Shown: one piece after another, positions 1 to 5,409 of the stretch
Layout of the letters: each line of letters starts with the position of its first letter
How positions within the stretch are numbered: the first letter of the stretch is position 1
Assembly (NCBI RefSeq): GCF_036647415.1
Contig: NZ_JAVXKG010000065.1
Coordinates: forward strand, 1 to 5,545
Source of the DNA: Empedobacter sp036647415
Lineage (GTDB): Bacteria; Bacteroidota; Bacteroidia; Flavobacteriales; Weeksellaceae
DNA length: 5,545 bases
Reading direction: 5' to 3'
Notes under the pieces: model-generated
Told to the model about the DNA's origin: nothing
Seen by the model: only the letters and a program-made list of their open reading frames with translations
The model's database searches: none
Program-made: the position numbers and the translations under genes

Positions 1-30
1 AGAGTTTCAACAAATAGAATAAGAATAATA

Positions 31-64
31 AACTTCAGATTTTGTCTGAGGTTTTTGTTTTTTT
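31..64 (+). terminator. Intrinsic terminator upstream of the toxin remnant
   Basis: Bases 31-39 pair with 45-53 in a 9-bp stem containing one G-T wobble (34/50), around a 5-base loop. A T-rich tract (52-64, interrupted by one G at 57) follows. This is a classical Rho-independent terminator. It probably ends transcription of a gene lying left of the window; the frame at 2-22 ends with TAA at 20-22 and could be that gene's last codons, but this cannot be proved. Its place directly before a toxin fragment with no proper start implies the fragment is silent or depends on read-through. Confidence 0.8.
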
Positions 65-67
65 AAT

Positions 68-259
68 TTGTTAGAAAATCACTGGAACAAAGGTAATCTA
101 TTTGTTATAGAAATGGAATCAACCCTTTACACTTGCCAAAGCTGCCAAGGATATTTGGTATATTTGAAAGAATTAGCCAAACAACAAGGAAAAATTATAG
201 ATATTAAAATGATAGCGCATCCAGATGCTAATACAACAAAATTCTTAAATAATTTATAA
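68..259 (+). pseudogene. C-terminal remnant of a putative deaminase-like polymorphic toxin
   Basis: The frame is open from 50 to the TAA at 257-259. The only start-like codon near its beginning is a TTG at 68, directly behind a terminator, and there is no ATG before the recognisable part begins. The 63-residue product contains TLYTCQSCQGYL near residues 19-30, a Cys-x-x-Cys motif like the second zinc-binding motif of the cytidine deaminase superfamily, followed by a helix and a short strand-like segment (IIDIKMIAHP). The first zinc motif (H/C-A-E) expected upstream is absent, so a catalytic domain cannot form. Deaminase domains are known C-terminal toxins of polymorphic secreted proteins and are often paired with SUKH immunity proteins. 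Here a SUKH-type gene begins 10 bases after the stop, which supports the reading. I infer the displaced tail of a toxin gene. The family assignment rests on a short motif plus context; it could be another small zinc-ribbon-like domain. Confidence 0.5.
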
Positions 260-269
260 TAAGTCAACT

Positions 270-745
270 ATGAAAATACAGTACTTAATCGAATTACAAA
301 ATAACCCGACTAAATTTGGGAAGTTAATCAATTCTTCAATTGTTCCTATATCAGAAGAAGAAATAAAACAACTAGAAACAAAATATAATAATGGAAACAA
401 TTTCCAAAAGCATTACGAGAATTACTCTTTTTAGCAGGAGAACGTTGTTATGTGTTAGATTATGGGTTAAATGATACTCAACAAGAATTACAAGATTTTG
501 TAAGAGAAAATATGCAAGAAGAAAACCGTGTTATTACACGTCCTTTTTATGCAATAGATGTCTATAACGCAGGAGACCAATTTTTGTTTGTGTACCTTGA
601 TGAAGGAGATGATCCAGCAGTATATCAAGCAAGCTACGAGGATCTTTCAGATAGACCAAATTGGATAAATAAGGTGACTCCGACATTATCAAATTTTGTC
701 AACAGAAAAATAGAAAGAGTAAAAAACAGACAAAATCCTTTTTAA
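270..745 (+). pseudogene. SMI1/KNR4 (SUKH) family immunity gene, frameshifted
   Basis: Translation from ATG 270 gives MKIQYLIELQNNPTKF and continues well to residue 44, then meets TAG at 432-434. The downstream frame, in phase from CCA at 404, reads PKALRELLFLAG and continues to TAA at 743-745. Restoring one base in the run at 401-405 joins the halves into a 158-residue protein, a usual length for this family. Features seen are the N-terminal acidic helix (SEEEIKQLE), the P-x-A-L-R-E-L-L...AG core (about 45-57), a PFYAIDVY strand, and DEGDDPAVY, all typical of SMI1/KNR4 domains. SUKH proteins act in the cytoplasm as immunity proteins that bind and neutralise polymorphic toxins, including nucleases and deaminases. 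The 10-base gap from the preceding toxin remnant suggests they were one toxin-immunity pair. A GTG at 452 could in principle start a 97-residue C-terminal fragment, but that would lack the core. A sequencing error at 401-405 is the main alternative to true inactivation. Confidence 0.8.
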
Positions 746-756
746 GATATTAATTT

Positions 757-783
757 ATAAACCTCAGATGTCTTCTGTAATTT
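757..783 (+). other. Degenerate terminator-like sequence resembling the one at 31-53
   Basis: Bases 759-768 (AAACCTCAGA) match the left arm of the terminator at 30-39 (AAACTTCAGA) except at one position. The right arm is eroded: only 765-768 can pair with 774-777, and the T-tract is reduced to TAATTTAG. It lies just after the SUKH pseudogene stop, where a terminator would be expected. I infer a decayed copy of the same type of element, but the match is short. Confidence 0.3.
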
Positions 784-826
784 AGTTATTATCATAAAAT
801 TAATTTGATCAACTTATTTTTAAAAA

Positions 827-1180
827 ATGAATTCAGCAATTTTACAACAATATAGTCTAAAAATGAGAAAAATTAATGAGCCTTTTGATGGTTTCATTAA
901 AGGACCTTTAGAAGCATATATATACATATATCGTTACCCAGAGGATGTTCAGGATTTTATTGATGATATACAATTAGCTATAGATGGTAATTTTAATCAA
1001 ATAGAAGATCCTGATTGGGGAGGGAGTTTAACTTCTAGAATGGAAGATTATTGGTATGCATTAATTACTCCTACACATTTTGAAATCAGACAATATCCAG
1101 CCCTTTATGAAAGTAGGCAAATTATACCACTTGAAGATTGGAAAGAAATATTATTATCTTGGAAAGAATGTATAAAGTAA
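827..1180 (+). CDS. Small acidic protein, probable orphan immunity protein (paralogue of 1338-1685)
   Basis: This intact 117-residue frame starts at ATG 827 after an A-rich stretch with no Shine-Dalgarno, as usual in Bacteroidetes. It has no signal peptide or membrane span, so it is expected in the cytoplasm. The protein shares an organisation with the gene at 1338: Y-S-L-(K/R)-x-x-x-K-I near the N-terminus (residues 9-16), an acidic helix D-x-x-x-A-I-x-G in the middle (about 46-54), an aromatic strand region (75-94), then a C-terminal strand-helix ending in a W-K-E tail (IPLEDWKEILLSWKE, 100-114). The C-terminal pattern of a strand followed by an amphipathic helix with a late Trp is common among small immunity proteins of toxin systems. 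Position directly after a SUKH immunity pseudogene supports an immunity role, by inference only. I do not recognise a named family. A weak promoter candidate, TTAATTTG, lies at 800-807 (7 of 8 positions of TAnnTTTG). Confidence 0.8.
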   Translation: MNSAILQQYSLKMRKINEPFDGFIKGPLEAYIYIYRYPEDVQDFIDDIQLAIDGNFNQIEDPDWGGSLTSRMEDYWYALITPTHFEIRQYPALYESRQIIPLEDWKEILLSWKECIK

Positions 1181-1183
1181 AAT

Positions 1184-1290
1184 ATGAATCAGAATTTAAT
1201 TAATAAATATCAAATCAGATTAGGAAATAAAAATTTTGTGACTTTGAAATAGACAAAGAAATTTATGTCAAGAAAGGAAGAATTCAATAA
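1184..1290 (+). pseudogene. Broken N-terminus of a third immunity-like gene copy
   Basis: Three bases after the stop of the preceding gene an ATG opens MNQNLINKYQIRLGNKNF, then the frame ends at TAG 1250-1252. The start resembles both flanking intact genes (K-Y-x-(I/L)-(R/K) near residues 8-12, followed by short basic/Asn-rich residues and F). In another frame, open from 1231 to TAA at 1288-1290, the sequence reads DFEIDKEIYVKKGRIQ, a plausible continuation. A small indel near 1237-1242 would join the two into about 35 residues. Nothing further downstream to 1337 looks coding. I infer a frameshifted and 3'-deleted relative of its neighbours. The similarity is short, so this is tentative; a fortuitous small ORF is the alternative. 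Confidence 0.4.
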
Positions 1291-1337
1291 AGACAGATTA
1301 TTTAATATATTTCAAATTAATCCTAAAATAATCAGAA

Positions 1338-1685
1338 ATGGCTATAAAAGAAAAATATAGTTTACGATTTTCAAAAATTAGAAACAATGATAATAGTATT
1401 TTTTATTCTTGTGATGGAAATACTAATATAGAAGGTTCAATAATATTGTCCCATCTATTACAAACTGCGTCCAATAATGAAGCTGAGACTTTATTAGAAG
1501 AAATTGAGCATGCTATTGTCGGTACAAATGATGAAGAAGACTATCTATTTGACCAGAATTCTAGTACTTGGATTGAATTTTCTGCAAATAATGCAATTGT
1601 ATATGATGGTGGCGGAATTTTTAAGCATCAAATATCCTTGATAAATTTAAAACAGTTATTAGAAGAATGGATAGAATTTTTATAA
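1338..1685 (+). CDS. Small acidic protein, probable orphan immunity protein (paralogue of 827-1180)
   Basis: This intact 115-residue frame runs from ATG 1338 to TAA. It is cytoplasmic by appearance, strongly acidic in the middle (EAETLLEEIEHAI, then GTNDEEDY), with no Cys-His metal site and no signal peptide. It matches the gene at 827 in overall order: YSLRFSKI at 7-14, an acidic helix ending A-I-x-G (about 52-62), a central W-containing strand (78-81), and a C-terminal strand-helix (HQISLINLKQLLEEWIEFL, 97-115) with Trp near the end. Identity between the two is low overall, so these are diverged family members, not a recent duplication. A promoter-like TATATTTC lies at 1306-1313, matching TAnnTTTG at 7 of 8 positions and about 25 bases before the ATG, so independent transcription is possible. 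I infer an immunity function from fold-like pattern and neighbours. No cognate toxin is present in the window. Confidence 0.8.
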   Translation: MAIKEKYSLRFSKIRNNDNSIFYSCDGNTNIEGSIILSHLLQTASNNEAETLLEEIEHAIVGTNDEEDYLFDQNSSTWIEFSANNAIVYDGGGIFKHQISLINLKQLLEEWIEFL

Positions 1686-1696
1686 CAATAAGACTA

Positions 1697-1813
1697 ATGA
1701 GTACGGAAATTAAATATATCAATTGGTTTAATTAACCTATTTTTCAACAGCAGTTGGGTATGATGAAAGAATATAGAATGAAAACATTTGTAGATGTTAT
1801 TTTAAAAATTTAA
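1697..1813 (+). pseudogene. Possible short gene remnant interrupted by a stop codon
   Basis: ATG 1697 opens MSTEIKYINWFN, a TAA follows at 1733-1735, and the same frame then continues for 25 codons (including FQQQLGMMKEYRMKTF) to TAA at 1811-1813. The run after the internal stop has protein-like character and lies 11 bases after the stop of an immunity-like gene. It might be a collapsed further member of the array. No family is recognised, and a stretch this short may be chance. The rest of the 1686-1907 gap is AT-rich sequence leading into the lpdA promoter. Confidence 0.2.
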
Positions 1814-1863
1814 GTTGATAAAATTCATTACTTTTTTATAACAAGAATCAATACGATTATAAT

Positions 1864-1871
1864 TATATTTG
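1864..1871 (+). promoter_or_regulatory. Candidate Bacteroidetes -7 promoter element for lpdA
   Basis: TATATTTG is an exact match to the Bacteroidetes -7 consensus TAnnTTTG. It lies 36 bases before the lpdA ATG, giving an expected leader of about 30 bases. The -33 element is weak: a T-rich run at about 1832-1837 is close to the right distance but lacks a clear TTTG. No ribosome binding site of Shine-Dalgarno type is present between the element and the ATG. Confidence 0.5.
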
Positions 1872-1907
1872 TAGAGTAAATATTTAATAATATCAAAATA
1901 AAACTAT

Positions 1908-3308
1908 ATGAGTTCTTATGATGTAGCCGTAATAGGTGCAGGACCTGGTGGATATGTGGCAGCAATACGTTGTGCACAATTAGGATTTAAAACTGCAATT
2001 ATCGAAAAACAAGCTTTAGGAGGTACATGTCTTAATGTTGGATGTATCCCATCAAAAGCGTTATTAGATTCTTCTCACCACTATTACGATGCTGTTACTC
2101 ACTTTAAAGAGCACGGAATCGATATCGATACGCCAAAAGTTAACTTTACTCAAATGATTGCTCGTAAACAAGGTGTTATTGACACTAACGTTGCGGGTAT
2201 CGAATACTTAATGGGTAAAAATAACATCGATGTTTTAAAAGGTACAGGAGCATTCAAAGATGCTACTCATATTATTGTAACTGCTGCAGATGGTTCTACA
2301 CAAGAAATCGAAGCAAAAAATACAATTATTGCAACTGGATCAGTTTCTTCAGAATTACCTTTCGCACCAACAGATGGTACAAGAATTATTACTTCTACAG
2401 AAGCATTAGCTTTACCAGAAGTACCTTCACATTTAATTGTAATTGGTGGTGGAGTAATTGGTTTAGAATTAGGTTCTGTTTACTTACGTTTAGGTTCTCA
2501 AGTAACTGTTGTAGAATATGCAGATCGTGTAATTCCAGGAATGGACGGTGCTTTGTCTAAAGAATTGACAAAAGTATTGAAAAAACAAGGAATGAAATTC
2601 TACACTTCTACAGGTGTAACTTCTGTTGTTAACAACGGAAATGATGTTACATTAAAAGCAACAAACAAAAAAGGTGAAGAAGTAGAAATCAACGGTGATT
2701 ATGCATTAGTAGCAGTTGGTCGTCGTGCATTTACTGGTTCTTTAGGTTTAGATACTGTTGGAGTAGAAGTTGATGAAAGAGGTCGTATCAAAACAAACGG
2801 TCACTTACAAACAAATGTTTCTAACATTTATGCAATTGGTGACGTTGTTGCTGGTGCAATGTTAGCACACAAAGCCGAAGAAGAAGGTACTTTAGTTGCA
2901 GAACAATTAGCAGGTCAAAAACCTCATATCAACTATAACTTAATTCCTGGTGTTGTATATACTTGGCCAGAAGTTGCAGGAGTAGGGAAAACAGAAGAGC
3001 AATTAAAAGAAGAAGGAGTAGAATACAAAGTAGGTTCTTTCCCATTCAAAGCTTTAGGTCGCGCTCGTGCATCTATGGATACAGATGGTTTTGCTAAAAT
3101 TTTAGCAGACAAAAATACAGACGAAGTTTTAGGAGTTCATATTATTGGTGCTCGTGCTGCAGATCTTATTGCAGAAGGCGTTACAGCAATGGAATTCCGT
3201 GCGTCTGCAGAAGATATTTCAAGAATGTCACATGCACATCCAACATTCTCAGAAGCGATAAAAGAAGCTGCCTTGGCTGCAACTGCAAATCGTGCAATTC
3301 ATGCTTAA
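1908..3308 (+). CDS. lpdA: Dihydrolipoyl dehydrogenase (E3)
   Basis: This flavoprotein reoxidises dihydrolipoamide with NAD+ and serves the pyruvate, 2-oxoglutarate and branched-chain dehydrogenase complexes and the glycine cleavage system in the cytoplasm. The 466-residue length is normal. Visible in order are the FAD-binding G-x-G-x-x-G (GAGPGG, 10-15), the redox disulfide motif GGTCLNVGCIPSK with Cys41 and Cys46, the NAD-binding GGGVIG (180-185), the second FAD motif IYAIGDV (Gly311-Asp312), and the C-terminal dimer domain with HAHPTFSEA. His444 and Glu449 there form the catalytic dyad contributed to the partner subunit. All key residues are present, so it should be active. The ATG at 1908 places the Rossmann motif at the usual distance from the N-terminus. 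Codon use is more regular (GTA/GGT/TCT-rich) than in the immunity region, as expected of a highly expressed housekeeping gene. It appears monocistronic, between a TAnnTTTG element and a terminator; no E1 or E2 gene is adjacent. Confidence 0.97.
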   Translation: MSSYDVAVIGAGPGGYVAAIRCAQLGFKTAIIEKQALGGTCLNVGCIPSKALLDSSHHYYDAVTHFKEHGIDIDTPKVNFTQMIARKQGVIDTNVAGIEYLMGKNNIDVLKGTGAFKDATHIIVTAADGSTQEIEAKNTIIATGSVSSELPFAPTDGTRIITSTEALALPEVPSHLIVIGGGVIGLELGSVYLRLGSQVTVVEYADRVIPGMDGALSKELTKVLKKQGMKFYTSTGVTSVVNNGNDVTLKATNKKGEEVEINGDYALVAVGRRAFTGSLGLDTVGVEVDERGRIKTNGHLQTNVSNIYAIGDVVAGAMLAHKAEEEGTLVAEQLAGQKPHINYNLIPGVVYTWPEVAGVGKTEEQLKEEGVEYKVGSFPFKALGRARASMDTDGFAKILADKNTDEVLGVHIIGARAADLIAEGVTAMEFRASAEDISRMSHAHPTFSEAIKEAALAATANRAIHA

Positions 3309-3333
3309 TCAATAGATTCAAGATAAATTTAAG

Positions 3334-3362
3334 AAAAGCTGCTCGTAAGAGTGGCTTTTTTT
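3334..3362 (+). terminator. Intrinsic terminator after lpdA with GUAA tetraloop
   Basis: Bases 3334-3344 pair with 3349-3359 in an 11-bp stem (two G-T wobbles) capped by GTAA, a GNRA-type tetraloop. The T-tract runs 3356-3362. It begins 25 bases after the lpdA stop. The A-rich left flank (3331-3337) gives a T-rich tract on the opposite strand, so it may also stop leftward transcription from the convergent SDR gene. Confidence 0.88.
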
Positions 3363-3392
3363 GTTAATTTTATCATTTAAGAAAAAACAATA

Positions 3393-3509
3393 ATGGAAAA
3401 CGTATTATCAATTATTAAAGAAAACTGGGACACAATATTAATCACAGTTTTAGCAATAGTAATTTTTTACTTTGTATTTAAGGCAAAAGAAAGAAAAAAT
3501 AGACGTTAA
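3393..3509 (+). CDS. Small single-span membrane protein (38 residues)
   Basis: ATG 3393 gives a 38-residue protein: an N-terminal amphipathic stretch (MENVLSIIKENWD), one hydrophobic span at about 14-29 (TILITVLAIVIFYFVF), and a basic tail KAKERKNRR. The positive tail suggests an inner-membrane protein with N-out, C-in orientation. The clean hydrophobic/basic partition argues that it is a real gene despite its size. It starts 31 bases after the lpdA terminator and has no recognisable Shine-Dalgarno or exact TAnnTTTG element. Its TAA (3507-3509) interlocks with the stop of the convergent SDR gene through the shared TTAA at 3506-3509. I do not recognise a family. Small subunits of respiratory complexes look similar, but there is no context for that. 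Confidence 0.65.
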   Translation: MENVLSIIKENWDTILITVLAIVIFYFVFKAKERKNRR

Positions 3510-4252
3510 TCTTTTTTGTTAAAATAAATTGGGTTTGGAAATAGAAATTCATAATCAAATTCTTTTTGAATTTTAGTAGATAAAATCACTTTTCCAACTT
3601 TAGATTTTGGTTGATTAATTTTGCCTTTTAGTTGAAATTCTAAAACTTCTCTTTTTGTAGGATGTTCTGGTGCAATGATATTGTAAATTTCATTATTTTT
3701 AGTAGAAATGATGATTTTTTGAATCAAATTAATAACGTCCAAATAATGAATATGATTAACCATTTGATTCAAATTTTGATTGTCCAAATTTAAATATTTC
3801 GATAAGTAGCGATCATCGCCCATTAATCCACCTAAACGTAAAATAACTAATTGATTGTATTTTACTTTTAATTGATTTTCAATAAAATAATATGGATTAA
3901 TTAAATTTTTAATTGAAATACTTTCCTCAGTAATTTCCTCATTAATTTCAGGATAAATAGCTGTAGAACTTAATAAAATTAGTTGACCTTTATAACCTTC
4001 TAAAAACTCAATCAAATGATTAAATCTTAGGTTTAATTCTTCAATAGAATTTCTTCTTCCGAAAGGAATTGTCACAATTATAAAATCGTAATTTTTAGTT
4101 AATTTTTGAGAATTATAGTTGTTAAAATCTATAGAATAACAATTATCAGCATTCGAATTTCTTTTAGTTGTTGAGATGGTGTAGTTTTTCTCAAGATAAA
4201 ATTCTAATCGACTTCCGAGCCATCCTTTTCCTATAATTAAACCTTTCTTCAT
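3506..4252 (-). CDS. Atypical SDR, NAD(P)-binding epimerase-like protein (YeeZ-like)
   Basis: The 248-residue cytoplasmic protein has a Rossmann fold: GKGWLG (8-13) matches G-x-G-x-x-G, and strands follow at DFIIVTIPFG (56-65) and LILLSSTAIY (91-100) with the SDR Ser-Ser-Thr. ILRLGGLMG (137-145) and NHIHYLDV (166-173) match the conserved R-x-x-G-x-x-G and N-x-I-H-x-x-D elements of extended/atypical SDRs. The canonical active-site Tyr-x-x-x-Lys is not present: the region reads NPYYFIENQLK (119-129), where neither Tyr121 nor Tyr122 has a Lys four residues later. This resembles the YeeZ-like group, whose substrate is unknown, so I give no reaction. Transcription is leftward from the divergent spacer 4253-4363. 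Its stop shares TTAA with the small plus-strand gene, and no terminator separates the two. Base composition is even more AT-rich than its neighbours, with many Asn/Ile/Lys codons. Confidence 0.85.
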   Translation of the reverse strand: MKKGLIIGKGWLGSRLEFYLEKNYTISTTKRNSNADNCYSIDFNNYNSQKLTKNYDFIIVTIPFGRRNSIEELNLRFNHLIEFLEGYKGQLILLSSTAIYPEINEEITEESISIKNLINPYYFIENQLKVKYNQLVILRLGGLMGDDRYLSKYLNLDNQNLNQMVNHIHYLDVINLIQKIIISTKNNEIYNIIAPEHPTKREVLEFQLKGKINQPKSKVGKVILSTKIQKEFDYEFLFPNPIYFNKKD

Positions 4253-4347
4253 CTTAATTAAACTTCATCTTTTAAAGATAAGAATAATAAATAATATTTA
4301 CAATGACATAGCTTATTATAAATTAAATTTATTTATGATAATTTTAA

Positions 4348-4355
4348 CAAAAGTA
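4348..4355 (-). promoter_or_regulatory. Candidate -7 promoter element for the SDR gene
   Basis: Read on the minus strand this is TACTTTTG, an exact TAnnTTTG match in the divergent spacer. Transcription would begin near 4340 and give a leader of roughly 85-90 bases before the ATG ending at 4252. No clear -33 TTTG is seen at the usual distance, which would fall inside the divergent gene at 4364. The match may be chance in such AT-rich DNA. Confidence 0.3.
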
Positions 4356-4363
4356 AAAAAATT

Positions 4364-4558
4364 ATGTCTAATAAAACAATTCTAAAAATTGCATTTGTAC
4401 CAATTTGGCTTGTGTTTATTTTGTTTGCCATTCAATATATTTTTGGATTAATCAGCGAACCTAATACACTTCACGTGATTTTTGGCGTGTTATTATTAAG
4501 TCTTTTAATTTTTGTTACCCTAATTATTTTCAAAAAAATCTATTTTACAAATGAATAA
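4364..4558 (+). CDS. Small two-span membrane protein upstream of the SPFH gene
   Basis: The 64-residue protein has two hydrophobic segments, about 5-29 (ILKIAFVPIWLVFILFAI onward) and 36-57 (LHVIFGVLLLSLLIFVTLII), joined by a short polar loop (SEPNT) and ending with KKIYFTNE. This predicts a hairpin inner-membrane protein. Its last eight bases, ATGAATAA (4551-4558), contain the start of the SPFH gene, so the two are likely translationally coupled and co-transcribed. That tight linkage suggests a shared task with the SPFH protein, by inference. I recognise no family. The spacer 4253-4363 shows only imperfect promoter candidates on this strand. Confidence 0.75.
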   Translation: MSNKTILKIAFVPIWLVFILFAIQYIFGLISEPNTLHVIFGVLLLSLLIFVTLIIFKKIYFTNE

Positions 4559-5345
4559 AAATCTAATTAAATTAATAGCAGGAGGAACAGTCGCTTTCGT
4601 TTTATTTATAGCTGCATTGCTTTGTACAGAACGAATTGATGCTGGACACGAAGGTTTGTTGGTAAAAATGTATGGATCAGACAAAGGTGTACAAGACGTC
4701 GCTTTGGTTACAGGTAGAGTTTGGTACAATCCACTAACAGAGCAAGTTTTTGAAATTCCGACTTACGTACAAACAGTAAATTACGAAGCATTTACAGTGA
4801 ACGCAAAAGATGGTTCGGTTTTTTCGGTAGATCCTACCATTTCATTGAAAGTAATTGATGGTCAATCGCCTAAAATTTTCAAGAAATACAGACGTGGAAT
4901 TAATGAAGTTTTACAAAATACATTGGTTAATCATATAAAAGATGTTTACCGTATCGAGTTTAATAAATATACAACAGACCAGATAATTAGCAGTAGAGAG
5001 GCTTTTGAGAATGGAGTACAGGATAAAATGAATTCTTTTTTGAAAAAAGAAGGTTTTATTTTAGAACAATTAACAAGTGGTATTCAATATCCAGAAGCAA
5101 TCACTAAAGCAATTAATGCAAAAAATGCAGCGATACAAGAGGCGCAAAGAGTAGAAAACGAGTTGAAAGTTGCAGAAGCTAATGCAAAAAAATTATTAGT
5201 GCAGGCAGAAGCGGAAGCGAGAGCAAATGAATTAAGAAAAGTTTCATTAAATCAATTATTAATTCAACAACAATTTATTGAAAAATGGGATGGTAAAACT
5301 GCCATTTATGGAAATTCACCCTCATTTTTTAAAGCGGTAAATTAA
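4551..5345 (+). CDS. SPFH/Band 7 domain protein, prohibitin-like
   Basis: The 264-residue membrane protein has a single N-terminal anchor (residues 5-24) followed by an SPFH (stomatin/prohibitin/flotillin/HflK-C) domain. Hallmarks seen are ERIDAGHEGLLVKMYG (27-42), NPLTEQVFEIPTYVQT (60-75), the strand TVNAKDGSVFSVDPTISLKV (82-101), and IQYPEAITKAINAKNAA (178-194), where the Pro and the A-I-x-x-K-x-A pattern mark the SPFH/coiled-coil junction. An Ala/Glu/Lys coiled coil follows (about 190-230), then a short tail QQFIEKWDGKTAIYG. SPFH proteins oligomerise into membrane-bound rings that organise membrane domains and modulate proteases such as FtsH. Which role applies here is unknown. The length is typical of prohibitin-like bacterial members. 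The ATG at 4551 lies within the end of the upstream small membrane gene (8-base overlap), which argues for coupling and for this start. A perfect hairpin terminator follows 24 bases after the stop. Confidence 0.9.
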   Translation: MNKNLIKLIAGGTVAFVLFIAALLCTERIDAGHEGLLVKMYGSDKGVQDVALVTGRVWYNPLTEQVFEIPTYVQTVNYEAFTVNAKDGSVFSVDPTISLKVIDGQSPKIFKKYRRGINEVLQNTLVNHIKDVYRIEFNKYTTDQIISSREAFENGVQDKMNSFLKKEGFILEQLTSGIQYPEAITKAINAKNAAIQEAQRVENELKVAEANAKKLLVQAEAEARANELRKVSLNQLLIQQQFIEKWDGKTAIYGNSPSFFKAVN

Positions 5346-5368
5346 ACGATTTTCAAATAATATTCATA

Positions 5369-5398
5369 AAAAAGAGATTCTAATTAGAATCTCTTTTT
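5369..5398 (+). terminator. Intrinsic terminator of the SPFH operon
   Basis: Bases 5369-5381 pair perfectly with 5386-5398 (13 bp, no mismatch) around an AATT loop. The 3' arm ends in five Ts and continues as TATTTTT. The 5' arm starts with As, so the structure is near-symmetric and could act in both directions. It ends the operon from 4364 and lies just 12 bases before the truC start. Confidence 0.88.
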
Positions 5399-5405
5399 AT
5401 TTTTG
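5398..5405 (+). promoter_or_regulatory. Candidate -7 element for truC, overlapping the terminator T-tract
   Basis: TATTTTTG matches TAnnTTTG exactly. It begins on the last base of the terminator stem and ends 5 bases before the truC ATG. If used, transcription would start at or next to the ATG, giving a leaderless or nearly leaderless mRNA. No -33 TTTG is visible in the hairpin, so the support is only the -7 match and its position. Confidence 0.3.
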
Positions 5406-5409
5406 CCAA

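Noticed and set aside
1..22. Possible 3' end of an upstream gene (EFQQIE then TAA at 20-22)
   Set aside because: Seven codons are too few to establish a frame. The terminator at 31-64 makes an upstream gene likely, but which frame it uses cannot be told.
452..745. Independent 97-residue gene starting at GTG 452
   Set aside because: The reading continues upstream in phase to 404 with SUKH core residues, so this is the 3' part of the frameshifted gene and not a separate gene.
901..935. ATATATATACATATATC run that looks like a simple repeat or promoter
   Set aside because: It is short, within the coding sequence of the gene at 827, and encodes a Tyr/Ile strand, so there is no need for another explanation.
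1686..1907. Possible small RNA in the gap before lpdA
   Set aside because: No stable hairpin followed by a T-tract is visible. The stretch is AT-rich and only a gene remnant and the lpdA promoter element can be argued.
4253..4363. Promoter for the 4364 operon on the plus strand (TAAATTTA in the AT-rich run near 4325)
   Set aside because: It matches the TAnnTTTG consensus imperfectly, and comparable matches are expected by chance in sequence this AT-rich.
4520..4729. Minus-strand open frame of 69 codons
   Set aside because: It lies antisense to the well-supported end of the small membrane gene and the start of the SPFH gene and has no recognisable protein features.
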